A stretch of 9,463 nt of DNA. It comes from Candidatus Cloacimonadota bacterium. GTDB taxonomy: Bacteria > Cloacimonadota > Cloacimonadia > Cloacimonadales > WRIO01. Position 1 is the stretch's first letter; each line of letters opens with the position of its first letter. This document shows, in pieces, positions 1 to 6,143 of the stretch. The DNA lies in assembly GCA_023230175.1 (NCBI GenBank), contig JALNXV010000113.1, forward strand, positions 1 to 9,463. The letters are read 5' to 3'. A program made the translations under genes and the position numbers. The notes under the pieces are model-generated. The model did not search any database. It saw only the letters and a program-made list of their open reading frames with translations, and was not told the DNA's origin.

Positions 1-2746
1 GACTAAATCTTTGAGCAACAGCAAATTCTACTGCTGAATCTGTACCAATGGCATCTGAGAAGTTATCAATAACAGCATGAGTAAACCATGTATCACCACC
101 CGGTTCATCCCAACCAAGTACGACATTATTGCCATTAACTTGTGCTTCTAAATTGCTTGGAGGTAATAGAATATCCGGACCTTGAGTGTCAACTTCAACT
201 TCGACAGTTACTGCTTCTGATTCTTCTGTTCCATATAAGGCAGTAACAGAATAGGTGTATGTACCATCTTCAAGATCAGTATCATTGTATGTTAATGTAT
301 TTGTGTCTAAGGTTTCAAGATTTGTATCGTTACGATATACTTTATAGCCTGTTAAGTTTCTGTTAGGAGCTTCCCAGTTTAAAGTAACATTATTTTCTTC
401 AATAGAATAAGTAAGGTTGTTTGGAGGTAAGATTTGAGGTGTTGTACCTGAAATAGTTAGACTGATGTTATCAATGTGTAAATCATTGTCATCACCGGAA
501 ACAGAAACAGTAGATTCACCATAGAAAGCAATTTTTACTATACCACTATATTCACTTAAATTAATAGAGATATTTTCGCCTTCAATACTAATATTGTTAA
601 ATACGTTTTCTGAATCTGCATTATCCCATAATTTTAAAATATTTTCATTTGTCCAAGTTTGACCATTATCAGTAGATATTACAACAGCAAATCTGTCATC
701 TAAACATTCACCTTGAACTCCTTCAGGACCTGCTTCGGGTGCTGAAGAATAATATTTTGTTAATGCAAGGTCAAATGATAAAGTTACATTACCATCTGCT
801 TCATCAAGATTGATAGGTGGAGTTACTAACCAATGATTTCTACTTGATCCATAGATGTTTAATTTTGTAGCAGGACCAAATTCATGATCGATAATATGTC
901 CAAAAAATGGAGTACCAAGCCATCCTGTTGTTACAACAGTTGGTTGACTCTCATCTGTTATAAGGCCACTCATTCTTGTCCAATTTGGTGATGGGTATTC
1001 TTCTCCATCAAAGGTTTCAATATATGGGAAATCTGAGATAATTGGGTTAAATGAAGAACCACTTAGAGCTATTTCATGAACTGAATTATCAATGTTATCG
1101 GTAATAAGAAGTTGAGCTGTGAATTCTCCAACTATTTGGGGAGAGTATGTTACGGTTAAAGTGAATGGTTCATCTACTGAAATATTAATTGGTAAGGTAT
1201 ATTCTTCCGGATTAAGAGTAAAATATTCACTTCCTGTTATACTTAAATCAGTGATATTATAGTTACCTGCTCCGGTATTAGAAATGATAAATTCTTGTGT
1301 ATGATTAGTTAATATTTCTTGTAATCCAAAATCTTTACTTGCCGGTGTAATCGCAAAAGTAGGATTTGAGGGGACTTCACGAACTATTATATTATCTATG
1401 TCGATATAGTAATCTGATGAATTTTCAGCACCTTTAGTAGTAATAAATTGAAGTTGTACTTTTTCTCCAACATAATCACTAAGGTCAAGAGTAATGTTTG
1501 CAAAGTTTGTTGAAGATATATGATTTGTTGAATTAATTTCATATATAGGTGTAAAATTTACTCCAAAATCAGTAGAAACTAAGACTTCAATTATATCACC
1601 GTCTAATTCTGTTGCTACATAATCCCCGGCACTATACCCTGTGTAGTCAACCACTCTATAGTCAAATTTTAATTCTGTATTATCAATAATTGGTCCTATT
1701 GGATTTGTAGTTACATTTGCAATTGTATTTGTGCTTGTGCCATATACATTTTTATATATAGCTTTAGAATCATCAACACCATGATTAGCTCCAATAGACA
1801 TATTCCCTGTCCAATTGATTGCTGAAAGAGAGGTTGCTTCTTCTCCATCAAAATTTTGAGTATAAGGTAATGGTTGAGTTGGATCATTCATCGTTGTGAA
1901 TGACCATACAGGGCAGTTAGATGCATATCCTTCCTCATTATATGGAACTACTTTCCAGTAATATGTGGTATTGAAATTAAGTTCAATAGTAGGGGTCCAT
2001 GATGTTGTATCGCCTAAATCAGCTATAAAGGCTGGAGGATTTGTTTCACCAAAATAGATTTCGTACCCTGTTGGTGCAGAACCGCCACTTGGTTCCCATT
2101 CTAAAATTTGAGATAAGTTCATATCAATAGCTTCATTGGCAGGAGATACTAATATAGCAGGAGAAGGTTCCGGAGTTGCAATCAAATAATCGATTGAAAT
2201 ATTATCAATGGCAGCAGGAGGTTGAGTTCCACCTGAACCATCATTTCTCCAAGTGAACACTAATCTTTTAGTTAATCCACAATTTTCAGTATTAATTTGA
2301 ATTGATTGTTGCGCCCATGGGTTAATATCTAAAAATTGAGCAAGTTGATCAGATGAAGGAGCTGATGTTTCAGCGATAATTTCTTGATCTGTATCAAAAA
2401 GATATACCCTTAAGTAATCCCAATTTGATCCTTCTCCCATTCCTTGAAAGTCAAAACTTAATGTTATTGATGCACAGTTTTCAGGGAAAGTTATATCACG
2501 ATAAAAATGTACTGTTGATGCTGAATCTGTTGTATAGGCATTAGTAACACCGGCATCATTAGATATGTAAATTGAATTACTTCCACCATTAGCTAAAGAA
2601 TTTCCAATATGCCATTGATTTGTTATTTCTCCATTTACGATTGTCCAGCTTGAAGTGTCACCTTCAAAGTCTTCCGTTAAGAGGTTTTGTCCCAACAACA
2701 TCCCTACTAAGCTAAGTAGGACTAAAAGAAAACTAAGTTTCTTCAT
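1..2746 (-). CDS. Multidomain secreted surface protein (cleaved-adhesin / Fn3 modules), 3' end outside the window
   Basis: The frame stays open for 915 codons from ATG at 2746 to the left edge, so the C-terminus is missing. The start is fixed by an AAGGAG-type ribosome site (AAAAAGGAGAAAAGTATG) and a signal peptide (MKKLSFLLVLLSLVGMLLG, probable cleavage before Gln20). Modules by approximate residue: 22-190, jelly-roll 'choice-of-anchor J'/cleaved-adhesin type (TEDFEGDTSSW ... AAIDNISIDY); 192-284, Fn3-like (LVSPANEAIDMN ... YYWKVVPYN ... WSFTT); 290-457, second adhesin-type module (TQNFDGEEATSLSAINW ... IDIDNIIV); 459-566, ASPM/HYDIN-like 'choice-of-anchor D' module (ITPASKDFGLQ); 567-763, third adhesin-type module (ETFDGEEYPSPNW ... 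LHIDNISL); 772-851, Fn3 (LTGYKVYRN ... YTYSVTA); 854 to the edge, start of another Fn3/adhesin unit. No catalytic motif is visible. By family it is a cell-surface or released adhesin or carbohydrate-interacting protein. A type IX sorting tail would be expected downstream but cannot be seen. Confidence 0.92.
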   Translation of the reverse strand, partial: MKKLSFLLVLLSLVGMLLGQNLLTEDFEGDTSSWTIVNGEITNQWHIGNSLANGGSNSIYISNDAGVTNAYTTDSASTVHFYRDITFPENCASITLSFDFQGMGEGSNWDYLRVYLFDTDQEIIAETSAPSSDQLAQFLDINPWAQQSIQINTENCGLTKRLVFTWRNDGSGGTQPPAAIDNISIDYLIATPEPSPAILVSPANEAIDMNLSQILEWEPSGGSAPTGYEIYFGETNPPAFIADLGDTTSWTPTIELNFNTTYYWKVVPYNEEGYASNCPVWSFTTMNDPTQPLPYTQNFDGEEATSLSAINWTGNMSIGANHGVDDSKAIYKNVYGTSTNTIANVTTNPIGPIIDNTELKFDYRVVDYTGYSAGDYVATELDGDIIEVLVSTDFGVNFTPIYEINSTNHISSTNFANITLDLSDYVGEKVQLQFITTKGAENSSDYYIDIDNIIVREVPSNPTFAITPASKDFGLQEILTNHTQEFIISNTGAGNYNITDLSITGSEYFTLNPEEYTLPINISVDEPFTLTVTYSPQIVGEFTAQLLITDNIDNSVHEIALSGSSFNPIISDFPYIETFDGEEYPSPNWTRMSGLITDESQPTVVTTGWLGTPFFGHIIDHEFGPATKLNIYGSSRNHWLVTPPINLDEADGNVTLSFDLALTKYYSSAPEAGPEGVQGECLDDRFAVVISTDNGQTWTNENILKLWDNADSENVFNNISIEGENISINLSEYSGIVKIAFYGESTVSVSGDDNDLHIDNISLTISGTTPQILPPNNLTYSIEENNVTLNWEAPNRNLTGYKVYRNDTNLETLDTNTLTYNDTDLEDGTYTYSVTALYGTEESEAVTVEVEVDTQGPDILLPPSNLEAQVNGNNVVLGWDEPGGDTWFTHAVIDNFSDAIGTDSAVEFAVAQRFS

Positions 2747-2770
2747 ACTTTTCTCCTTTTTATTGTTCTA

Positions 2771-2813
2771 AATCAAAATTTGAATCAAATAATTGAATGA
2801 TTCATTTTTGATT
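2771..2813 (-). other. Long AT-rich hairpin in the adhesin gene's 5' UTR
   Basis: Two arms pair as AATCAAAA (2771-2778) with TTTTGATT (2806-2813), and TGAATCA (2781-2787) with TGATTCA (2798-2804). A small internal loop separates them and the apical loop is 10 nt. It lies about 25 nt upstream of the start codon at 2746, within the predicted leader. It could stabilise the mRNA or tune translation. It has no U-tract and matches no riboswitch class I know. In AT-rich DNA part of this complementarity may be chance. Confidence 0.4.
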
Positions 2814-2868
2814 AGTATATGATTATGTTTGAATTGAAATAGGGTAGTAATCTTATTCAAACATAAAA

Positions 2869-2897
2869 ATTATTCACTATATTAACCTTTATGTCAA
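2869..2897 (-). promoter_or_regulatory. Sigma-70-like promoter for the adhesin gene
   Basis: On the minus strand a perfect TTGACA (2892-2897) is followed after exactly 17 nt by AATAAT (2869-2874), a 5/6 match to TATAAT. This gives a predicted start near 2862 and a leader of about 115 nt. A second TTGACA lies just upstream at 2920-2925 but lacks an equally good -10 box at 16-18 nt. Confidence 0.55.
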
Positions 2898-3014
2898 GGT
2901 TAAGAGTTGTTGTATAAAATGTCAAGAGAAAAAATGAATAAATTTGAAATAGTTGACAATTCAAATGATATTGTCTATTTAATTAACAAAGTCGTCTTGT
3001 TTAAATAGTATAAG

Positions 3015-3145
3015 AGATTGTTGAATAATTTCAATTATTGTTCCACAAGTTTTCAGCTTGTAGTTTCATAAAATATTGAATACCTATCACTTAAAGTTTT
3101 TAGGACAAGCAATGATGCTCGCACAATAATATGATTTAACAGACT
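3015..3145. repeat. Small inverted-repeat element, copy A
   Basis: This ~130-bp stretch resembles 8984-9108 in the same orientation. Shared blocks are TTTCAGCTTGTA near the left and GATGCTCGCACAA plus ATTTAACAG near the right. Its two ends are imperfect inverted repeats of each other: the left end read on the minus strand (GAACAATAATTGAAATTATT, then CAAC) resembles the right end ACAATAATATGATTTAAC. It contains two small hairpins, ACAAG/CTTGT (3045-3061) and CAAGC/GCTCG (3106-3121). There is no coding capacity. It looks like a short non-autonomous (MITE-like) or REP-like element; the family is unknown to me. The rest of the gene-free interval 2898-3246 shows no further feature. Confidence 0.6.
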
Positions 3146-3246
3146 TTATAAATTTTTGTCTAATCAGTTAATTATTTCTAATTTTAAGTATACTCTGTAA
3201 AGCTTTAGAATTATTTTTTATATTGTAGCGTCGTTATCAAATAAAA

Positions 3247-3273
3247 AAAGGTTCAAGAAAACCTTGAACCTTT
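3247..3273 (-). terminator. Intrinsic terminator after tpx
   Basis: A perfect 11-bp stem (AAAGGTTCAAG / CTTGAACCTTT) with a 5-nt loop is followed on the minus strand by an uninterrupted U-tract (TTTTTTTATTTG). It lies 15 nt beyond the tpx stop codon and should end the blc-desulfurase-tpx transcript. Confidence 0.92.
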
Positions 3274-3288
3274 AATTGAATTATTTAA

Positions 3289-3795
3289 TTAGTTTTCTTT
3301 TAAAGCTTCTAAAGCCTTTTCATAGTCAGGTTCTAATACTATATCAGAAACTTGTTCTGTATAGATTACTTTACCTTGTTCATTGATAATAATGATTGCT
3401 CTTGAAAGTAAACCTTTCATTGGTCCGTCTATAATTTCACAAGCATATTTATTAGCAAAATCATTATCTCTAAAGTTAGATAAAGTTATGACGTTATTTA
3501 ATCCTTCAGCACCGCAAAATCTGGAATGAGCAAATGGTAAATCAGCTGAAATGCAAAGAACAACTGTATTGTCTAAGTTTGAACTTTCTGCATTAAATTT
3601 CCTTACTGAAGTTGCACATACTTGAGTATCAATACTTGGGAATATATTAAGAATTATTTTTTTGCCGAAGTATTCTTTCAATGATATTTCTGATAGATCT
3701 TGAGCAGTTAATGTGAAATTAGGAGCGATACTATTTATTTTCGGTAAATCACCGTTTGTATTGATGGGATTTCCTTTAAGTTTTATCTGTGCCAT
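3289..3795 (-). CDS. tpx: Thiol peroxidase Tpx (atypical 2-Cys peroxiredoxin)
   Basis: This enzyme reduces hydrogen peroxide and organic hydroperoxides using electrons from thioredoxin; E. coli Tpx is periplasmic or soluble and acts on alkyl hydroperoxides. The product has 168 residues, the same as E. coli Tpx, and aligns from end to end by eye. The peroxidatic cysteine is Cys60 in NIFPSIDTQVCATSVRKFN (Thr57 is the usual active-site Thr), the resolving cysteine is Cys94 in SRFCGAEGLNNV, and Arg132 is the conserved active-site Arg. Extra cysteines are Cys81 and Cys119. I chose ATG at 3795 because AAGGAG lies 8 nt upstream and because MAQIKLKGNPI matches the family N-terminus; an upstream in-frame ATG at 3852 would add a non-homologous 19-residue tail. 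It has its own promoter and terminator, and is also the last gene of a possible operon with the desulfurase and lipocalin genes. Confidence 0.97.
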   Translation of the reverse strand: MAQIKLKGNPINTNGDLPKINSIAPNFTLTAQDLSEISLKEYFGKKIILNIFPSIDTQVCATSVRKFNAESSNLDNTVVLCISADLPFAHSRFCGAEGLNNVITLSNFRDNDFANKYACEIIDGPMKGLLSRAIIIINEQGKVIYTEQVSDIVLEPDYEKALEALKEN

Positions 3796-3823
3796 AATTG
3801 ACTCCTTTTTTTTATTTAATGAT

Positions 3824-3852
3824 ATTATAAGTCTTAAAAAGAAAAAAAGCAA
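3824..3852 (-). promoter_or_regulatory. Internal promoter for tpx
   Basis: A perfect TATAAT (3824-3829, minus strand) lies 17 nt downstream of TTGCTT (3847-3852), in the 75-nt gap between the desulfurase stop and the tpx start. The predicted start near 3817 leaves a leader of about 22 nt. It would let tpx be transcribed apart from the upstream genes. The -35 box is weak (TTG only). Confidence 0.55.
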
Positions 3853-3870
3853 GTTTTTTATTTAGTTGTG

Positions 3871-4986
3871 TTAGTCTTGTAGTTTTTTTAATATAGATAA
3901 TAAAAATTCTATATCTTCTTTTCTATGGTAAGCAGAAAAGGAGAATCTGATAGTTCCGGTTGGGTATGTGTTGATGTGTTGATGGGCAAGAGGAGAGCAA
4001 TGTAATCCTATTCTGGATATTATATTATATTTAGATTGTAGTAAATTATGAATATCCGTTATAGATTTTGTTGGATGTGTTATTGAAATAACAAATCCTT
4101 GTCTTGAAAAATCATTAGCTGAATACACTTTGTAGTCTGTATTGTATTTTAGTTCTTTGATAAAATTGTATATATCCTGATTATTTATATATTCAGGTAG
4201 ATTATGTAATGCAGTATTAAGTCCATAAACTCCAATGATGTTAGGTGTTCCGGCCTCAAATTTATCAGGAGTAAATTCAGGCATATTGAGTGATTCTGAA
4301 ATACTACCTGTCCCGCCGTATATAAATGATGATACTTTATTTTGGTCTTTAATATAGAAGCCTCCAATTCCTGTTGGACCTAAGAGAGCTTTATGTCCGG
4401 TAAATACGATGAAATCTGAATCTAAGATTTGATTATCAATTTGAAAATGACCTGCTGACTGAGATGCATCAATTAATAGCGGTATATCTTTTATTTGTTG
4501 TTTGATTTCTGTTAAGTTTTGAACAACTCCGTTAATATTGCTTTCGTGATTTATGATAACTAAGGCAGTGTTTGGTTTGATTAATTGTTTTATCTCATTA
4601 ATCTTTATAAAGCCATCGGTGTCGGCAGGCAAGGTGTCATAATTGATAATCCCTTTTTGTTGTAGATAATTTAGAGGTCTTGTTACACAATTATGTTCCA
4701 TAGGACTAATTAAGATATGTCTGTTTTTAAGGTTTAATCCAAATAAAATTGTATTCATCGCCATCGTAGCATTCAGTGTAAATATTATTTTTGAGGAATC
4801 ATTGATGTTAAAAAGATTGGCTAATTGTTCTCTTGTATCAAAAAAGGTTTGAGCGATTGATATGTTGTTTGTTGAACTCCCCCGACCGTAACTTCCTGCA
4901 ATATTCTCAAGACAATTACTAATAGCAGTAGATACCTGTTTTGGTTTGGGAAATGATGTTGCCGCATTATCAAAATATGTATTCAT
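3871..4986 (-). CDS. Class V PLP aminotransferase, cysteine desulfurase family
   Basis: Cysteine desulfurases take sulfur (or selenium) from cysteine through a PLP-bound intermediate and an active-site cysteine persulfide, releasing alanine. The 371-residue product starts with the diagnostic YFDNAATSFPKP. His98 (MEHNC) should stack on PLP, Asp173 and Gln176 (LIDASQSAGH) should bind it, and Lys199 (FTGHKALLGPTG) should form the Schiff base. Cys330 in SRIGLHCSPLAH is the expected sulfur-carrying cysteine. The NAATSFPKP start and RxGLHCxPLAH signature suggest the subfamily related to Enterococcus EF2568 rather than housekeeping IscS or NifS; some members sit in selenium or molybdenum-hydroxylase loci, but no such gene is visible here. 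The start has AAGGA 5 nt upstream. The gene begins 17 nt after the lipocalin stop, so the two are probably cotranscribed. No SufE or IscU partner is in the window. Confidence 0.9.
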   Translation of the reverse strand: MNTYFDNAATSFPKPKQVSTAISNCLENIAGSYGRGSSTNNISIAQTFFDTREQLANLFNINDSSKIIFTLNATMAMNTILFGLNLKNRHILISPMEHNCVTRPLNYLQQKGIINYDTLPADTDGFIKINEIKQLIKPNTALVIINHESNINGVVQNLTEIKQQIKDIPLLIDASQSAGHFQIDNQILDSDFIVFTGHKALLGPTGIGGFYIKDQNKVSSFIYGGTGSISESLNMPEFTPDKFEAGTPNIIGVYGLNTALHNLPEYINNQDIYNFIKELKYNTDYKVYSANDFSRQGFVISITHPTKSITDIHNLLQSKYNIISRIGLHCSPLAHQHINTYPTGTIRFSFSAYHRKEDIEFLLSILKKLQD

Positions 4987-5003
4987 AAAATCCTTAAATA
5001 TAT

Positions 5004-5540
5004 TTATTGTTTATTATGCTGAACCCATATTAGATCTGTTGTATCATAACCAATCTCTTTTGCAAGTTTAAGATATTTGTTTTTTATCTTGATAGGCATA
5101 GTGGTATCACGAGATAAAAACCATAAATATTTGTGACTTGCTCCTGCTACGAGTGCATATTTATAATCGTCATCTATTGCTATTACATTGTATCCCGAAT
5201 AAAATGGTCCGAAAAATGAGACCTTAAGCATACCAATATTTTCTTTATCTATAAATTTTGCTTTACCTGTTACTTGAGTCCATTCTTTTTTTATAGTATT
5301 ATAACCTTTATTTAAAACTTTTATTGTCCCGTTCTTATTGAGAGAATATTCAGCTGTTGTGTTATTTAAATTACGTTCATATTTAAAATCTTTTCTTGCT
5401 ATTTCATACCATTTACCAAGGTATTTTTCTTTATCAAAATTTTTAACTGCAACAGCTCCTTTCGGTATAGTAGCACATGAACATAATCCTGCTAAGATAA
5501 TATTGATGATTAATATATATAATATTTTATTATGTTTCAT
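5004..5540 (-). CDS. blc: Bacterial lipocalin (Blc-like outer-membrane lipoprotein)
   Basis: Blc-type lipocalins are single eight-stranded beta-barrels anchored by a lipid to the outer membrane; they bind fatty acids or lysophospholipids and are linked to envelope stress. This 178-residue product matches E. coli Blc (177 residues) along its length: the GxW motif is in YLGKWYEIARKDFKYER, followed by NKGYNTIKKEW, LKVSFFGPFYSGYNVIAID, YALVAG, YLWFLSR and LIWVQHN. It begins with a hydrophobic leader and a lipobox-like LCSC, so Cys22 is the likely lipidated residue, although the Cys at -2 is unusual. I chose ATG at 5540 because of the strong GGAGGG ribosome site just upstream and the lipoprotein signal starting there; an in-frame ATG at 5606 overlaps the -35 box. 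It is the first gene of a likely operon with the desulfurase and perhaps tpx. Confidence 0.95.
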   Translation of the reverse strand: MKHNKILYILIINIILAGLCSCATIPKGAVAVKNFDKEKYLGKWYEIARKDFKYERNLNNTTAEYSLNKNGTIKVLNKGYNTIKKEWTQVTGKAKFIDKENIGMLKVSFFGPFYSGYNVIAIDDDYKYALVAGASHKYLWFLSRDTTMPIKIKNKYLKLAKEIGYDTTDLIWVQHNKQ

Positions 5541-5577
5541 TATCCCTCCAATAATGTTTTGATACTTGACTAATACA

Positions 5578-5606
5578 CTTATCTTATAGAATTTAAGTTT
5601 TGTCAA
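5578..5606 (-). promoter_or_regulatory. Promoter for the lipocalin operon
   Basis: On the minus strand a perfect TTGACA (5601-5606) is followed after 17 nt by GATAAG (5578-5583), a 4/6 match to TATAAT. The predicted transcript starts about 30 nt before the lipocalin ATG at 5540. It supports the downstream ATG as the true start, because an ATG at 5606 would lie inside the promoter. Confidence 0.5.
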
Positions 5607-5653
5607 GAATTATTTAAAAATTACATAACTCATACTTGGAGTCTTAAGAGCTT

Positions 5654-6017
5654 GTCTCAAAATGAAAAAATCCATTCAAATTTAAAACCGGACGGTTCAT
5701 CCGGTTTGTTTTTGCGAACGAAGTGAAGCAATCAAAACTCATAGCCTCGGATTTTAATCCGATGGATAAATGATTGTCTTTCAATATCTTTCCCTATTAG
5801 AGACTTAAGTCGCTAATAGGGAAATGAATATATTTATTTCATTTAAACCCCCATTTTAAATAATGGGGATAAGAGTTTATAAAATAGGAAATTACGCCGT
5901 TCTCAATTCACATTCGCTTCGCTTCATTGCAAGTCAAGTCCGGCTGAAATGGATTTGAGTCTCTAATCGCAAAGCGAGAAGGGACTTGTAGAACAATAAC
6001 TGAAATATTCAACAGTT
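5654..6017. repeat. Non-coding cluster of hairpins and inverted repeats
   Basis: This gene-free interval between blc and the B12-regulated gene is packed with stems: AAACCGGA/TCCGGTTT (5685-5707); TCGGATT/AATCCGA (5747-5762); a 12-bp perfect stem TTTCCCTATTAG/CTAATAGGGAAA (5789-5824) whose loop holds the palindrome GACTTAAGTC; and CCCCATT/AATGGGG (5849-5868). The outer parts are imperfectly inverted with respect to each other: GTCTCAAA ... ATCCATT ... CCGGAC (5654-5694) against GTCCGGCTGAAATGGATTTG (5938-5957) followed by AGTC. GCGAACGAAGTGAAGCAATC (5714-5733) and CATTCGCTTCGCTTCATTGC (5911-5930) are also partly inverted copies. No frame looks coding. It may be a composite of degenerate REP or MITE-type elements; a structured RNA is an alternative. 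Confidence 0.55.
5984..6017. repeat. Isolated end of the small inverted-repeat element, reversed
   Basis: ACTTGTAGAACAATAACTGA and the following AATATTCAACAGTTT match the minus strand of 3015-3050 (ACTTGTGGAACAATAATTGA, then AATTATTCAACAATC) with about four substitutions and one indel. It is therefore a third, partial and inverted copy of one end of the element seen at 3015-3145 and 8984-9108. It sits at the right edge of the hairpin cluster. Confidence 0.55.
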
Positions 6018-6096
6018 TCGGTTAGTCGCCAGATATTAATAAATTTTTCAAAGCCTTTTATTGCATTTAGTTTTATAATAGTTTGAGTAATAAATA

Positions 6097-6129
6097 AATA
6101 ATGCTCCAACATTAAGTCGGAGCATTATT
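6097..6129 (-). terminator. Intrinsic terminator after the B12-regulated surface protein gene
   Basis: A perfect 11-bp stem (AATAATGCTCC 6097-6107 with GGAGCATTATT 6119-6129) has an 11-nt loop and lies 14 nt beyond the stop codon at 6144. On the minus strand it runs into TATTTATTTATTAC, which is U-rich but broken by A, so termination strength is probably moderate. Confidence 0.8.
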
Positions 6130-6143
6130 GTTTGTTATTGTTT

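Noticed and set aside
2953..2983. Plus-strand TTGACA followed 17 nt later by TATTTA
   Set aside because: The -10 match is poor and no plus-strand gene or RNA follows it.
3796..3852. N-terminal extension of Tpx from an upstream ATG (MLFFFLRLIISLNKKKESI)
   Set aside because: It could pass for a signal peptide, but it overlaps the predicted -10 and -35 boxes, and the internal ATG has an AAGGAG site and matches the family start.
4185..4367. 60-residue minus-strand reading frame inside the desulfurase gene
   Set aside because: It overlaps the middle of a full-length desulfurase with all catalytic residues, in another frame, with no ribosome site and a non-protein-like sequence.
5338..5562. 74-residue plus-strand reading frame opposite the lipocalin gene
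   Set aside because: It is antisense to a clear Blc homologue; its hydrophobic look is a by-product of the lipoprotein signal region read backwards.
5541..5606. N-terminal extension of the lipocalin from ATG at 5606
   Set aside because: The start would lie in the -35 box; the lipoprotein signal and the GGAGGG ribosome site support ATG at 5540.
5685..5868. Hairpins considered as a CRISPR array or a run of terminators
   Set aside because: The stems differ from one another, there are no regularly spaced direct repeats, and none is followed by a proper U-tract next to a gene end.
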